Below, piece by piece: positions 46,851-55,341 of a stretch of DNA of 64,000 nt (position 1 is its first letter; each line of letters starts with the position of its first letter). Below the pieces are notes generated by a model that worked only from the letters and a program-made list of their open reading frames with translations, was not told the origin of the DNA and ran no database searches. Where the stretch lies: NCBI RefSeq assembly GCF_002979435.1, contig NZ_PCOV01000010.1:1-64000 (forward strand). The letters are read 5' to 3'. Both the position numbers and the translations under genes were made by a program. The DNA is from Microbacterium sp. MYb66 (GTDB lineage: Bacteria; Actinomycetota; Actinomycetes; Actinomycetales; Microbacteriaceae).

Positions 46851-47433
46851 GCAGGCGGGCCAGGTGCGCGGCGTTCCGAGAAGCCGTCGCGATCGACGAG
46901 GCGACCTTCTCCGGGGTCTCGTCGAGATCCTTGTAGTCGGTGGTGTGCATCGCCTCGCCGTTCCAGTAGACCGAGCCCTGGGCGGGGATCGTGTACCCGA
47001 CGTCGTTCAACGACTGGAACAGGATCGCGGCGATGTGGTGGGCCCCGTCCTCGTTCCCCACGATGCCGGCGATGGCCACCTTGTCGAACAGGGTCGGTCG
47101 TCCGCGGGCGTCGGTCTCACTGAGTTCGGCGTCGAGGCGTTCGAGCACGCGCTGCGCGACGCTCGAGTGCTGCCCCATCCAGGTCGGCGTCACGAAGACG
47201 AGGATGTCGGCGTCCAGGACGCGCCGGCGGATGCTCGGCCACTCATCGTCGCCACCCATGTCCTTCTGGACGCCGGGGCTCAGCGTGAGATCGACGGCCC
47301 GGACCAGGCTCCCCGTCACCCCGTGCCCGGCGAGCGCATCGAGCAGCTGTGTGGCGAGGAGGTCGGAGCTGGAGTCCGCAGGCGAGGGCTTCAGCGTGCA
47401 GGAGATGGCGACGGCGGTGAGTGGACTCTTCAT
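46822..47433 (-). CDS. Flavodoxin-like / NADPH-dependent FMN reductase family protein
   Basis: 203 residues with a flavodoxin-like fold: VAISCTLKPSPADSSSDLLA (phosphate-binding region, in parts), DADILVFVTPTWMGQHSSVAQ and VAIAGIVGNEDGAHH, as in NAD(P)H:quinone or FMN reductases. It probably binds FMN and reduces quinones or flavins. Divergent from the small membrane protein at 47524. Confidence 0.87.
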   Translation of the reverse strand: MKSPLTAVAISCTLKPSPADSSSDLLATQLLDALAGHGVTGSLVRAVDLTLSPGVQKDMGGDDEWPSIRRRVLDADILVFVTPTWMGQHSSVAQRVLERLDAELSETDARGRPTLFDKVAIAGIVGNEDGAHHIAAILFQSLNDVGYTIPAQGSVYWNGEAMHTTDYKDLDETPEKVASSIATASRNAAHLARLLKGQEYPAS

Positions 47434-47523
47434 TCTCCGAGCACACCAGACCGAACCCGGTGTGCACAGGGGCTTTCCGCGTCCGGGCTATCCTGGTAGA
47501 CGGCACCGACGACAGGAGATCCC

Positions 47524-47727
47524 GTGATCCTCAGCTTCCTCTTCTTCATGTTCCTCTTCCTCGGAGGCATCTGGACGATGGGCATCTCGTTCGGACTGCC
47601 GGACTACAACGCACTCGCGTTCTGCGGCGGTCTCCTGCTGGTGACGCTCTCGCTCGCGTTCATGCTGCGTGAGCGCGGCTCGGCCACCCGTCGTTCCAGG
47701 AACTGGTCGGGCACCCCCACCGAGTGA
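47524..47727 (+). CDS. Small two-helix membrane protein
   Basis: 67 residues from a GTG at 47524 with AGGAGA eight bases upstream. Two hydrophobic helices are evident at about residues 2-21 and 30-47 (LSFLFFMFLFLGGIWTMG; AFCGGLLLVTLSLAFML), followed by a basic, Ser/Arg-rich tail. No family recognised. Confidence 0.65.
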   Translation: MILSFLFFMFLFLGGIWTMGISFGLPDYNALAFCGGLLLVTLSLAFMLRERGSATRRSRNWSGTPTE

Positions 47728-47766
47728 TCCGGCGCGGTCCGGTCGTCGCACGCCGACGCCGACCGC

Positions 47767-48369
47767 TCAACGCCGCCGCGCGAGCCTCGCCTCGAGGTTC
47801 GCCCGGACTGCGGGCCACTCCGGCTCGATGATCGAGTACTCCACGCTGTCGCGCAGCGCTCCGTTGCGGTAGCGACTCATGGCACGCATCACGCCGTCCT
47901 GTTTGGCGCCGAGTCGCTCGATCGCCGTGCGCGACTGGAAGTTGACCCACTGCGTGGTCAGCCCGACCCGGAACACCCCGAGCGTCTCGAACGCGTGCCG
48001 CAGCAGCAGGAGCTTCGACTCCGCATTCGTGCCCGTCCCGTGCGCGGACGGGCGATTCCAGGTGTACCCGATGTGGAGCCGGGGCACGTCGGCGACGATG
48101 TCGTAGTACGACGTCAGACCGAGGATGCGCCCGGCGGCGTCGAACGCCGTGAACGGGACCATCTCGCCCCTGTCAATGAGCCCGATCCTCCGGTCGACCT
48201 CGGCGGCGACGCCGTCCGGAGCGGGGACCGATGTGTACCACGCCGTCTTCCACAGATCGCCCTCCTGCACGGCGTCGATCAGTCCGTCGATGTGCGAGCG
48301 ATCGAGCGGACGGAGCTCGACGAGCTCTCCGGTGAGGGTGACGGGGGAGGGGGCGACGAGGAAGACCAT
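47767..48369 (-). CDS. GNAT family N-acetyltransferase
   Basis: 200 residues. Typical GNAT layout with GELVELRPLDRSHIDGLIDA, LHIGYTWNRPSAHGTGTNAE (acetyl-CoA loop) and TQWVNFQSRTAIERLGAKQDG near the C-terminus, the pattern of RimJ-type enzymes acting on protein N-termini or small amines. ATG at 48369 is preferred; a TTG at 48381 would add four residues. Divergent neighbours give no clue about the substrate. Confidence 0.87.
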   Translation of the reverse strand: MVFLVAPSPVTLTGELVELRPLDRSHIDGLIDAVQEGDLWKTAWYTSVPAPDGVAAEVDRRIGLIDRGEMVPFTAFDAAGRILGLTSYYDIVADVPRLHIGYTWNRPSAHGTGTNAESKLLLLRHAFETLGVFRVGLTTQWVNFQSRTAIERLGAKQDGVMRAMSRYRNGALRDSVEYSIIEPEWPAVRANLEARLARRR

Positions 48370-48413
48370 GACGATATTCAATCAGCGCGACGGGGCGATC
48401 CGCGTCGTGGTGG

Positions 48414-48809
48414 TCAGGCCGCGGCGACCGGGACCGCGCCCTGACGGAGCAGGCGCTGATAGGCGGTGACCAGCTCCATCGTGACGTCGAGTTCGAAGGC
48501 GAGGCTCGCGAGATGGGGTCCGCGGACCTGTTCCGCCTCGGCATACGCGCGCAGCGTGATCAGCCGGGACGCAGCCCATTCGTCGGCGCGACGCTCCTGT
48601 TGAGCGCGCAGCAGCGGGGTCGAGGCGGGGAAGTGCCCGAGGCGGGCGTGGCCGAGTTCGTGTGCGAGGACGCTGCGGGTCGTGCGCGCACTCATCCCGG
48701 GGCTCAGGCGGATCGTGCGCGTCGCGGGGTCGAATCCGCCGCGGGTGCGGCCGACGTGCTCGACGACGCGCACCCGCTGCTGGTCGGCGAGGCGGAGGAG
48801 GTGCTGCAT
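48414..48809 (-). CDS. ImmA/IrrE family metallo-endopeptidase
   Basis: 131 residues. The zinc-protease signature HELGH is at His50-Glu51-x-x-His54, with a downstream acidic ligand in ERRADEW (residues 72-77). ImmA-type proteases cleave a partner repressor, and the XRE-type regulator gene starts just upstream on the same strand (48-base gap). In known systems such pairs control mobile-element excision or stress responses, but there is no integrase or phage gene around. Confidence 0.87.
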   Translation of the reverse strand: MQHLLRLADQQRVRVVEHVGRTRGGFDPATRTIRLSPGMSARTTRSVLAHELGHARLGHFPASTPLLRAQQERRADEWAASRLITLRAYAEAEQVRGPHLASLAFELDVTMELVTAYQRLLRQGAVPVAAA

Positions 48810-48857
48810 CGCTCTCCTCCTCGTGCGGATTCTCGTACCGGAGGTTCCGGCCCCGAG

Positions 48858-49244
48858 TCAGTCGTAGAGGTCGTCCGTGTCGGCGTCGTGCCGGACGGGG
48901 GAATCGAAAGCGACCTCGGGGGTATCTTCGCGCAGGCCGGCGACATCGGGTGTGCGGCGGATCGGGGTGATCCGCGCGGTCGTCGCTCCGTCGGCCCGAA
49001 GACGCTCTTCGGCCCGTCCGAGAAGGAGATGGGGCTCCAGGTCGAGCGCGGCGCACACGGAGTAGACGACCGGAACGGGGATGGCGCGTTTTCCGGTCAC
49101 GTAGTTGTCGAGTGCGCTGCGGGCGATCCCGATGGTCCGCGCCATCGCCGCGATGCTGCTTCGCGACGCGGCGATCTCCGCCCGCATCTGGCGGCCGACA
49201 GCGTCGTTGAACTCCTCGGCAGGTGTCTTCACCCGGCTCACCAT
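48858..49244 (-). CDS. XRE family helix-turn-helix repressor, likely ImmA partner
   Basis: 128 residues from the ATG at 49244. An N-terminal XRE helix-turn-helix (residues ~10-70: EEFNDAVGRQMRAEIAASRSS, then IGIARSALDNYVTGKRAIPV, each in parts) is followed by a C-terminal region that ends in a poorly conserved acidic tail, the usual target of ImmA cleavage. It sits directly upstream of the ImmA-like gene. A perfect palindrome (49260-49279) is 16 bases upstream of the start, ideally placed for autorepression. Confidence 0.85.
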   Translation of the reverse strand: MVSRVKTPAEEFNDAVGRQMRAEIAASRSSIAAMARTIGIARSALDNYVTGKRAIPVPVVYSVCAALDLEPHLLLGRAEERLRADGATTARITPIRRTPDVAGLREDTPEVAFDSPVRHDADTDDLYD

Positions 49245-49259
49245 AGCAGCGGCCTGACC

Positions 49260-49279
49260 CCAGAATGCTGCCATTCTGG
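49260..49279. promoter_or_regulatory. Perfect palindrome, operator of the XRE/ImmA pair (candidate)
   Basis: CCAGAATG (49260-49267) and CATTCTGG (49272-49279) are perfect 8-bp inverted arms around CTGC. It lies between the divergent XRE gene (start 49244) and the small helix-turn-helix gene (start 49327), so one site could control both. Confidence 0.7.
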
Positions 49280-49326
49280 TTCATTCGACCCCCAGGAGTG
49301 TCCGTGTGTGGCGGTACTGTAGGCGC

Positions 49327-49557
49327 ATGGGGACACAACTGCGTCATCTGTTGGCATTCGAGGTCGAAGGAGCGCGGGTGCATGCGGGAGTGTCCTTCGC
49401 GCAGCTGTCCGACCGCTCGGGCATCGCCCCCGCCGCCCTCGCGGATCTGCTGGAGGGGCGGGAGGACTTCACGGTCGTCGATCTCGCGTGCATCGCCACG
49501 GTGCTCGGGGTATCGGTGACGGCCCTTCTTCCCGGCGCGGCGGCCGACGACGCCTGA
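49327..49557 (+). CDS. Small helix-turn-helix protein
   Basis: 76 residues. A single helix-turn-helix domain fills most of it (VSFAQLSDRSGIAPAALADLLEGREDFT, read in parts), as in XRE/Cro-like mini-regulators. The ATG at 49327 starts at MGTQLRHLLAF. It is divergent from the XRE repressor and shares the palindrome between them. No effector domain is present; it may bind as a dimer or cooperate with a partner. Confidence 0.72.
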   Translation: MGTQLRHLLAFEVEGARVHAGVSFAQLSDRSGIAPAALADLLEGREDFTVVDLACIATVLGVSVTALLPGAAADDA

Positions 49558-49589
49558 CGTCGTCGATGCCGAACGGTAGCGTGGTCCTC

Positions 49590-50519
49590 ATGAAGACCGT
49601 GCCGTTCGGATCCGCCACCGCCCCCGCCGTCATCGCCGGCATGATGCGCATCGCCGACAAGGACGACGCGCACATCCGCACGCTGTACGACACGGCCCGT
49701 GCGTCGGGCATCGACTTCTTCGACCACGCCGACATCTACGGCGGCAGCATGCATCGGTGCGAGGCGCGGTTCGCCGACGCGCTGCAGCTCACCGCCTCCG
49801 ACCGCGACGAGATCGTGCTGCAGACCAAGTGCGGCATCGTGCCGTCGCAGGGGATGTTCGACTTCTCCTACGAGCACATCGTCGGTCAGGTCGAGGGATC
49901 GCTCGCCGCGCTGCGCACCGACCGGCTCGACGTGCTCCTGCTCCATCGCCCCGACATCCTCGTCGAGCCGGACGAGGTCGCGCGGGCGTTCGACCATCTG
50001 GAGTCCACGGGGAAGGTGCGTGCCTTCGGCGTCTCGAACCACACCCCGAGGCAGATCGATCTGCTGCGCACCGCCGTCCGGCAGCCGCTCGTCGCCAATC
50101 AGCTGCAGCTGTCGATGACACACGCGCCGATCCTCGCTCAGCCCGCCGCGGCCAACATGGCGGGGCACGATCAGAGCATCGTCCGCGACGGGGGCGGCAT
50201 CGTGGAGTACTGCCGGATCAACGGGATCACCGTCCAGGCGTGGTCCCCGTTCCAGGACGGCTTCTCTCACGGCGTGTTCCTGGGGAACCCCGAGTACGCC
50301 GAGCTCAACGCCGTGATCGACCGCCTGGCGGCGTCGTACGAGGTGACCCCGATCGCGATCGCGACGGCGTGGATCACGAGGCACCCCGCCGGCATGCAGG
50401 TGGTGCTCGGGACCACCACTCCGCAGCGGGTGCAGGATGCCGCGGCCGGAGCCGACCTCGAGCTCACGCGTCCCGAGTGGTATGAGCTGTTCCGGGCTGC
50501 GGGGCACCTGCTTCCCTGA
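49590..50519 (+). CDS. Aldo/keto reductase
   Basis: 309 residues of the (alpha/beta)8 aldo-keto reductase fold: IDFFDHADIYGGSMHRCEA (with the catalytic Asp and Tyr), LQTKCGIVP, LLLHRPDILVEP (His) and GVSNHTPRQIDLL. It reduces carbonyls with NADPH; substrate unknown. The ATG at 49590 (MKTVPFG) is preferred; an in-frame ATG at 49566 is upstream without a ribosome-binding site. Confidence 0.92.
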   Translation: MKTVPFGSATAPAVIAGMMRIADKDDAHIRTLYDTARASGIDFFDHADIYGGSMHRCEARFADALQLTASDRDEIVLQTKCGIVPSQGMFDFSYEHIVGQVEGSLAALRTDRLDVLLLHRPDILVEPDEVARAFDHLESTGKVRAFGVSNHTPRQIDLLRTAVRQPLVANQLQLSMTHAPILAQPAAANMAGHDQSIVRDGGGIVEYCRINGITVQAWSPFQDGFSHGVFLGNPEYAELNAVIDRLAASYEVTPIAIATAWITRHPAGMQVVLGTTTPQRVQDAAAGADLELTRPEWYELFRAAGHLLP

Positions 50520-50557
50520 GCCGAGCGGCGTCCCGCGGCGTCGTCTACCCTGAACTC

Positions 50558-50950
50558 ATGCCGTTCCTGTTCTCGCTCCTCGTCATCGCACTGATGATCG
50601 GTGCGCTGATCGACATCATCACGCGCGACAGTGCCCTCGTGAAGTATCTGCCGAAGCTGGCGTGGATCGTCATCGTGATCCTGCTGCCCCTGATCGGCAG
50701 CCTCCTCTGGTTCGCGATCGGTCGTGAGTACGGCGAATCCGGGATTCAGATCCCGCGGATGCGGAGAGCGGAACGCCCCGCGGCGCAGACCGATGTGCGC
50801 CCGGCGCCCCCGCGGGACATGCGTACGACCGAGCAGCAGATCGCCGACCTCGACCGCGAGATCGAGGAGTGGCGGCTGCGTCAGGAGATCGAGAAGAAGC
50901 GCGGACAGGACGGCGATGCGTCCGCCGGTTCGGCGGGGGCGGGCGCCTAG
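50558..50950 (+). CDS. PLDc_N domain membrane protein
   Basis: 130 residues. The N-terminal 55 residues form the two-helix PLDc_N domain (LLVIALMIGALIDIITRD, LPKLAWIVIVILLPLIGS, then LLWFAIGRE). The rest is soluble and charged, with a short coiled-coil-like stretch (residues ~95-120) and a Gly/Ala end. PLDc_N domains occur in cardiolipin synthases and in short proteins of unknown function like this one. Its stop overlaps the convergent epimerase gene by 4 bases. Confidence 0.83.
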   Translation: MPFLFSLLVIALMIGALIDIITRDSALVKYLPKLAWIVIVILLPLIGSLLWFAIGREYGESGIQIPRMRRAERPAAQTDVRPAPPRDMRTTEQQIADLDREIEEWRLRQEIEKKRGQDGDASAGSAGAGA

Positions 50951-51915
50951 GCGACCGGCTCGCGGTCGAACGATTCGCGGATCGCATCCTCGAGAGTCGG
51001 GTGACGGAACTCGAAGCCCGCGGCGGTGAGCTTCTCGGGGAGCACCCACCGGCTCTTCAGAACCAGCTCGGTCTCGGTGCGGATGCCGATGGCCCCGAGC
51101 TCCAGCATCCATCGGGGCATCGGCGGACCGATGCGTGCGCCGAGCACGCGACGGACGGTCGCCATGAACTCGACGTTGTCGACGGGGTTAGGGGCAGCCG
51201 CGTTGACCGGACCTTGCAGGGAGGGCGTCTGCTCGAGGAACTCGATGATGCGGGCCGCGTCTTCGATGTGCACCCAGCTGAAGCGCTGTCGGCCGCGCCG
51301 CGCGCCGGGGAAGTGACCGGTGCCTGCGGCGCGACGGGCGGCGCTCACGGGCCAGCGTCCGTCGTACTGCGCGCCGCCGAGTCCGAGGCGCGCGAGGTTC
51401 CGCACCGGCTCGAGCACGCCCCCGTGTCCGAGGACGATCGCGCCGCGCAGGGCGACGCGGCGGGTGGCGGGGAGGTCGTCGGCGAACAGCGCCCTCTCCC
51501 ACGCCTTCGCGACCTCGACCGAGAATCCGGTGCCGATCTCTCCGGTGGACTCGGTCATCGGGCGGTCTTCGGCGTGCCGGTAGATCGTGGCCGTCGAGGA
51601 GTTCACCCAGAGCGCAGGAGGCGCCGATGCCCGGGCGATCGCCGTGCTCAGCGAGGCCGTGGTGTCCAGACGCGACCGGAAGATCTCGGCGCGGTTCTCC
51701 GGCGTGTACCGGCAGTTGACGCTCTTGCCGGCGAGTCCGATCACGAGCCTGGCGCCGTCGACGGCGCGGTCGATCTCGACCTGATCGCCCCAGCGGATGT
51801 CGGCGCCGGAGCGCGAGATCGTCACGACCTCGCGGCCCTCGGCGCGGAACCGCGGGAGCAGGAACCGACCCATGAACCCCGTGGATCCTCCGATGACGAC
51901 CCGCCCTGCGCTCAT
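50947..51915 (-). CDS. NAD-dependent epimerase/dehydratase family protein (TIGR01777-like)
   Basis: 322 residues. Rossmann-fold short-chain dehydrogenase: N-terminal GGSTGFMGRFL, and the TIGR01777 group features (NSSTATIYRHAEDRPMTEST, read in parts; RFSWVHIEDAARII; GPVNAAAPNPVDN). Probably a nucleotide-sugar or related epimerase; reaction not established for this subgroup. The ATG at 51915 overlaps the DUF4166 gene stop (ATGA), so the two are coupled, a pairing known in actinobacteria. Confidence 0.9.
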   Translation of the reverse strand: MSAGRVVIGGSTGFMGRFLLPRFRAEGREVVTISRSGADIRWGDQVEIDRAVDGARLVIGLAGKSVNCRYTPENRAEIFRSRLDTTASLSTAIARASAPPALWVNSSTATIYRHAEDRPMTESTGEIGTGFSVEVAKAWERALFADDLPATRRVALRGAIVLGHGGVLEPVRNLARLGLGGAQYDGRWPVSAARRAAGTGHFPGARRGRQRFSWVHIEDAARIIEFLEQTPSLQGPVNAAAPNPVDNVEFMATVRRVLGARIGPPMPRWMLELGAIGIRTETELVLKSRWVLPEKLTAAGFEFRHPTLEDAIRESFDREPVA

Positions 51916-52562
51916 GCGTCCTGCTCTCTCTCCGCGGCATCCTGATTCGAGCCGTGCTGGATGCGGTAGGTGAAATCGCCCCGGTACTCGTAGACGCGGC
52001 CGAGCAGCGGAGCGTCGACGGTCAGGGCCACCCGCTGGCGGTCCAGCGCGTCGTCGAACCGCTCGGTGAGGCGCACGACCGGTGCGACCACGCGGGGGAT
52101 GCGCAGCCGGAGACGCCCGAGCCGAACGCCCACGGCGCGACTGGTCAGCCGGAGCGCGCCGTCGCGCACGTCGACATCGAAGCAGGCGGCGAGGAGGCCG
52201 GGCTCCCCGAGCTCGTCGACCACGCGGCCGTGACGTGTGAGCGCCACCGCATCGCGCATGATCCATGAGCCCCGCGAGAACCGGAAGGTGCGCTCGCCGA
52301 TGGCCCTCGAGGCGATCGTGCGGTTCTCCACCCGGAACGGGACGTCGCGCTCCCAGCCCGCAGCGACCACGCCGCGACGTTCGAGGATGCGCAGCAGCGG
52401 CCACAGCCACCGCCGAGGAGTGCCGACGGTCTGGAACACGCCCTCGCCGATGCCGACTGCGCCCTCCGGTATCGCTGCGAAGTAGGTGCGCAGGCGCGGA
52501 TGCAGCTCATCGATGCGCTCACCGAGTGCCCTGGCGTAGGGGGACTGGGAGACGAGCATCAC
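51912..52562 (-). CDS. DUF4166 family protein
   Basis: 216 residues, soluble. Features of DUF4166: ALGERIDELHPRLRTYF at the N-terminus, TPRRWLWPLLRILERRG and the FRFSRGSWIMRDAV block. No function is known for the family. It is coupled to the downstream TIGR01777-like epimerase, with which it is often found. ATG at 52562 or 52559 (both Met). Confidence 0.85.
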   Translation of the reverse strand: MMLVSQSPYARALGERIDELHPRLRTYFAAIPEGAVGIGEGVFQTVGTPRRWLWPLLRILERRGVVAAGWERDVPFRVENRTIASRAIGERTFRFSRGSWIMRDAVALTRHGRVVDELGEPGLLAACFDVDVRDGALRLTSRAVGVRLGRLRLRIPRVVAPVVRLTERFDDALDRQRVALTVDAPLLGRVYEYRGDFTYRIQHGSNQDAAEREQDA

Positions 52563-52624
52563 GCTTCGAGCCTAGCCCGGTGGTCGGACCCCGCCGCCCG
52601 CTGCCGGAGCGCCGCAGAGGCCGA

Positions 52625-53242
52625 TCAGCCCGTGGGGCGCAGCAGCCGGTCGAGGAGGGCGAGTGCCTCGTGCTGCGGCGCGGTCTCGTCCAGCAGCCAC
52701 TGCGTCTGCAGACCGTCGGAGGCGGCGACCACGAGCGCGGCGACGGCATCCGGATCGATGTCCGCGCGGATCCGTCCGCCCGCCTGCTGCTGCCGCACGG
52801 TGTCGGCGAGCCTGTCGCGGAGTCGGGAGAAGCGGCCGGTGGCGAACGTGCGGGCGGCCGGGTGGCCTTCCTCGAGGGCGGCGGCGACGAGCGTCGAATA
52901 CAGCTGCACGAGTCCCGGGACGGCCCGGTTGATGCGGGCGGACTCGATCATCATCTCCACGGGCGTCGCGTCCTCGGTCGGGGGCTCGGGCTGCCGGCCC
53001 GGTGCGTTGCTCTCCTCGTAGACCGCCACGAGAAGCTCCTCGAGCGATCCGAAATAGTGCGTCAGCGCGGCGTGCGTGACGCCCACCTCGCGGGCGATGG
53101 CTCGCAGGCTCGTGCGATCGGCGCCGCGCTCCGCGAACACCTCGATGGCGCGATCGAGGATCTCCTGTCGGCGAGCGATCCCCTTGGCGTAGGCGCCTCG
53201 GGCGCGCGGGGCCTCGGCGTTCTCAGACGGTTCGGCGGGCAT
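52625..53242 (-). CDS. TetR/AcrR family transcriptional regulator
   Basis: 205 residues. Canonical TetR helix-turn-helix at residues ~24-70 (AIEVFAERGADRTSLRAIAR, then HAALTHYFGSLEEL) and an all-helical ligand domain. It is divergent from the TIM-barrel isomerase gene at 53351 with a partial inverted repeat between, so it likely represses that gene and itself. Ligand unknown. Confidence 0.92.
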   Translation of the reverse strand: MPAEPSENAEAPRARGAYAKGIARRQEILDRAIEVFAERGADRTSLRAIAREVGVTHAALTHYFGSLEELLVAVYEESNAPGRQPEPPTEDATPVEMMIESARINRAVPGLVQLYSTLVAAALEEGHPAARTFATGRFSRLRDRLADTVRQQQAGGRIRADIDPDAVAALVVAASDGLQTQWLLDETAPQHEALALLDRLLRPTG

Positions 53243-53259
53243 GAGGCGAGTCTAGCGAA

Positions 53260-53286
53260 CCAAAACTTCCGACTGGAGGTATTTGG
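53260..53286. promoter_or_regulatory. Imperfect inverted repeat, candidate TetR operator
   Basis: CCAAAACTTCC (53260-53270) faces GGAGGTATTTGG (53275-53286). The outer CCAAA/TTTGG and inner TCC/GGA halves match; one arm has an extra base. It lies just upstream of the TetR-type gene, in the gap to the divergent isomerase gene. Confidence 0.4.
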
Positions 53287-53350
53287 TGATAGCGTGCCTG
53301 CACGGGACAGCGGTCCCGCCACGTCACCGATGACCGAAGGAGCACGACCG

Positions 53351-54157
53351 ATGACGATTCGGACTTCCCTGCAGCTGTTCACGATCAAGGACGAGCTGGA
53401 GGCCGACCTCGAGGGTTCGCTCGCGGCGGTCGCCGCCCGCGGCTTCACCGCCGTCGAGCCCTACGACTTCGTCCGCCGTGCCGAGCCGCTCGCCGCCGCG
53501 CTGTCGGCCGCCGGGCTGGTCGCCCCGTCCGGACACGCCTTCCTGGCGTCGGAGTCGTTCGTGAACCCCGACGGCAGCGGCACCACGGTTCCGGTGCCCT
53601 CGCCCGCGGAGGTCTTCGCCGCCGCGAAGGTGCTCGGCATGGAGACGGTCATCGACCCGTACACCGAGCCCGCGCGCTGGGAGTCGGTCGAGCAGATCGC
53701 CGAGACCGCCCGCCTGCTGAACGAAGCCGCTGCGGTCGGTGCGACCGTCGGCGTCCGCGTCGGCTACCACAACCACGCGCACGAGTTGGAGGCGGTCTTC
53801 GACGGCGTCACCGGACTCGAGGTGCTGGCCGGTCTCCTCGACGACCGCGTCGTGCTCGAGGTCGACCTGTACTGGGTCGCGCGTGGCGGTGTCGACCCCG
53901 TCGCCCTGCTCGGGCGCCTGGGCAGCCGCGTGATCGCCGTGCACGCGAAGGACGGCACGCTCGACCCCGCGCTCGCCGGAGCCTATCCGCCTGCCGACCA
54001 GGTTCCCGCGGGCGAAGGATCGGTCCCGCTCGTGGAGGCCGTCGCCGCGGCTCCGGCCCTCGAACTCGCGATCGTCGAGTTCGACCACTACGAGGGTGAT
54101 CTGTTCGACGCCATCGAACGCAGCCGGGTCTTCCTCGACGAGAAGGTCGCCGGCTGA
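53351..54157 (+). CDS. Sugar phosphate isomerase/epimerase-type TIM-barrel protein
   Basis: 268 residues of the xylose-isomerase-like/AP-endonuclease-2 TIM-barrel family. Metal-binding residues typical of the group are visible: Glu/Asp in GFTAVEPYDF, His pairs in GYHNHAHELEAVFDG, the Glu in VVLEVDLYWVARGG and the His in VIAVHAKDG. ATG at 53351 follows GAAGGAG. It overlaps the Gfo/Idh gene by one base, so it belongs to the sugar locus. The reaction cannot be read. Confidence 0.87.
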   Translation: MTIRTSLQLFTIKDELEADLEGSLAAVAARGFTAVEPYDFVRRAEPLAAALSAAGLVAPSGHAFLASESFVNPDGSGTTVPVPSPAEVFAAAKVLGMETVIDPYTEPARWESVEQIAETARLLNEAAAVGATVGVRVGYHNHAHELEAVFDGVTGLEVLAGLLDDRVVLEVDLYWVARGGVDPVALLGRLGSRVIAVHAKDGTLDPALAGAYPPADQVPAGEGSVPLVEAVAAAPALELAIVEFDHYEGDLFDAIERSRVFLDEKVAG

Positions 54158-55311
54158 TGGCGGTCGGCACGGGTTCGTTCGGGGCAGGCCCCGCCGGCGT
54201 CGGCATCATCGGCGCGGGGAACATCAGCGACCAGTACCTGTCGAACCTCACCACCTTCCCGGACGTGCGGGTGATCGCCATCGCCGACCTCATCGAGGAA
54301 CGCGCGAAGGCGCAGGCGGAGAAGTACGGCGTCCCGCGCGCCGGCGGCGTCGACGTCGTGCTCGAGGATCCCGAGATCGAGATCGTCGTGAACCTCACGA
54401 TCCCGGCGGTGCACGTCGAGGTCTCCGAGGCCATCATCGCTGCCGGCAAGCACGTGTGGACCGAGAAGCCGATCGGCGTGAGCCGCGAGGAATCGCGCCG
54501 CCTGCTCGAGAAGGCGGATGCCGCGGGGCTCCGGGTCGGCGTGGCTCCGGACACCGTGCTCGGACCGGGCGTGCAGACGGCGAAGCGGGCGATCGCGCGC
54601 GGTGACATCGGTCGACCGCTGTTCGCACAGACCACGTTCCAGTGGCAGGGGCCGGAGATCTTCCACCCGAACCCGGCGTTCCTCTACGCCAAGGGCGCCG
54701 GACCGCTGCTCGACATGGGCCCGTACTACGTGTCGACCCTCGTGCACGTGTTCGGGCCGGTCGCCGCGGTCGCCGCCCTCGGGCTCCAGGGGGCGCCGAC
54801 GCGTCGCGTGCAGGTCGGCGAGCTCGCAGGGCAGGAGTTCCCGGTCGAGATCCCGTCGACCCTCAGCGTGCTGATGGACTTCGAGGAGGGCGGTCAGGCG
54901 CAGAGCCTGTACAGCACCGACTCGCCCATGCTGCGGCAGGGGATCGTCGAGATCACCGGCACCGAGGGCACGATCGTGATCCCCGACCCGAACACCTTCG
55001 GCGGCGCGATCTCGATCACGCGCCCGCTGACCCGACTGTTCGTCCCGCCGGAGCCGGTCCAGCAGGAGATCGTGGACGTCGCGCAGGAGGGCGTGCTCTC
55101 CGGCCGCGGAGTGGGACTGCTCGATATGGCGCGCTCGATCGCCGCCGGTCGCCCGCATGTCGCGACGGGGGAGTTCGGTTACCACGTGCTCGACACGCTG
55201 CTGTCGATCGAGGAGGCCGCCGAGTCGCGCCGCTTCGTCGAGGTCGAGAGCACCCTGGACCAGGTCGGCGTGATCGCCGCGGACTTCGATCCGTTCGAGG
55301 CCACGCTCTGA
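54157..55311 (+). CDS. Gfo/Idh/MocA family oxidoreductase
   Basis: 384 residues. Rossmann fold with GVGIIGAGNISDQYL at the N-terminus, the EKP motif in VWTEKPIGVS (conserved Lys), and the long alpha/beta C-terminal domain. Members oxidise a sugar or inositol hydroxyl with NAD(P), often at C3. It overlaps the TIM-barrel gene by one base and is convergent with the ROK regulator. Substrate unknown; the second copy at 56650 is a distinct relative. Confidence 0.93.
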   Translation: MAVGTGSFGAGPAGVGIIGAGNISDQYLSNLTTFPDVRVIAIADLIEERAKAQAEKYGVPRAGGVDVVLEDPEIEIVVNLTIPAVHVEVSEAIIAAGKHVWTEKPIGVSREESRRLLEKADAAGLRVGVAPDTVLGPGVQTAKRAIARGDIGRPLFAQTTFQWQGPEIFHPNPAFLYAKGAGPLLDMGPYYVSTLVHVFGPVAAVAALGLQGAPTRRVQVGELAGQEFPVEIPSTLSVLMDFEEGGQAQSLYSTDSPMLRQGIVEITGTEGTIVIPDPNTFGGAISITRPLTRLFVPPEPVQQEIVDVAQEGVLSGRGVGLLDMARSIAAGRPHVATGEFGYHVLDTLLSIEEAAESRRFVEVESTLDQVGVIAADFDPFEATL

Positions 55312-55341
55312 GCGCGGCCGCTCGTGGCGGCGGGGTGCGGG

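Noticed and set aside
48414..49557. The XRE/ImmA genes as a remnant of an integrative element or prophage
   Set aside because: No integrase, relaxase, phage gene, direct repeat or tRNA was found around them within the window, so only a stand-alone switch is proposed.
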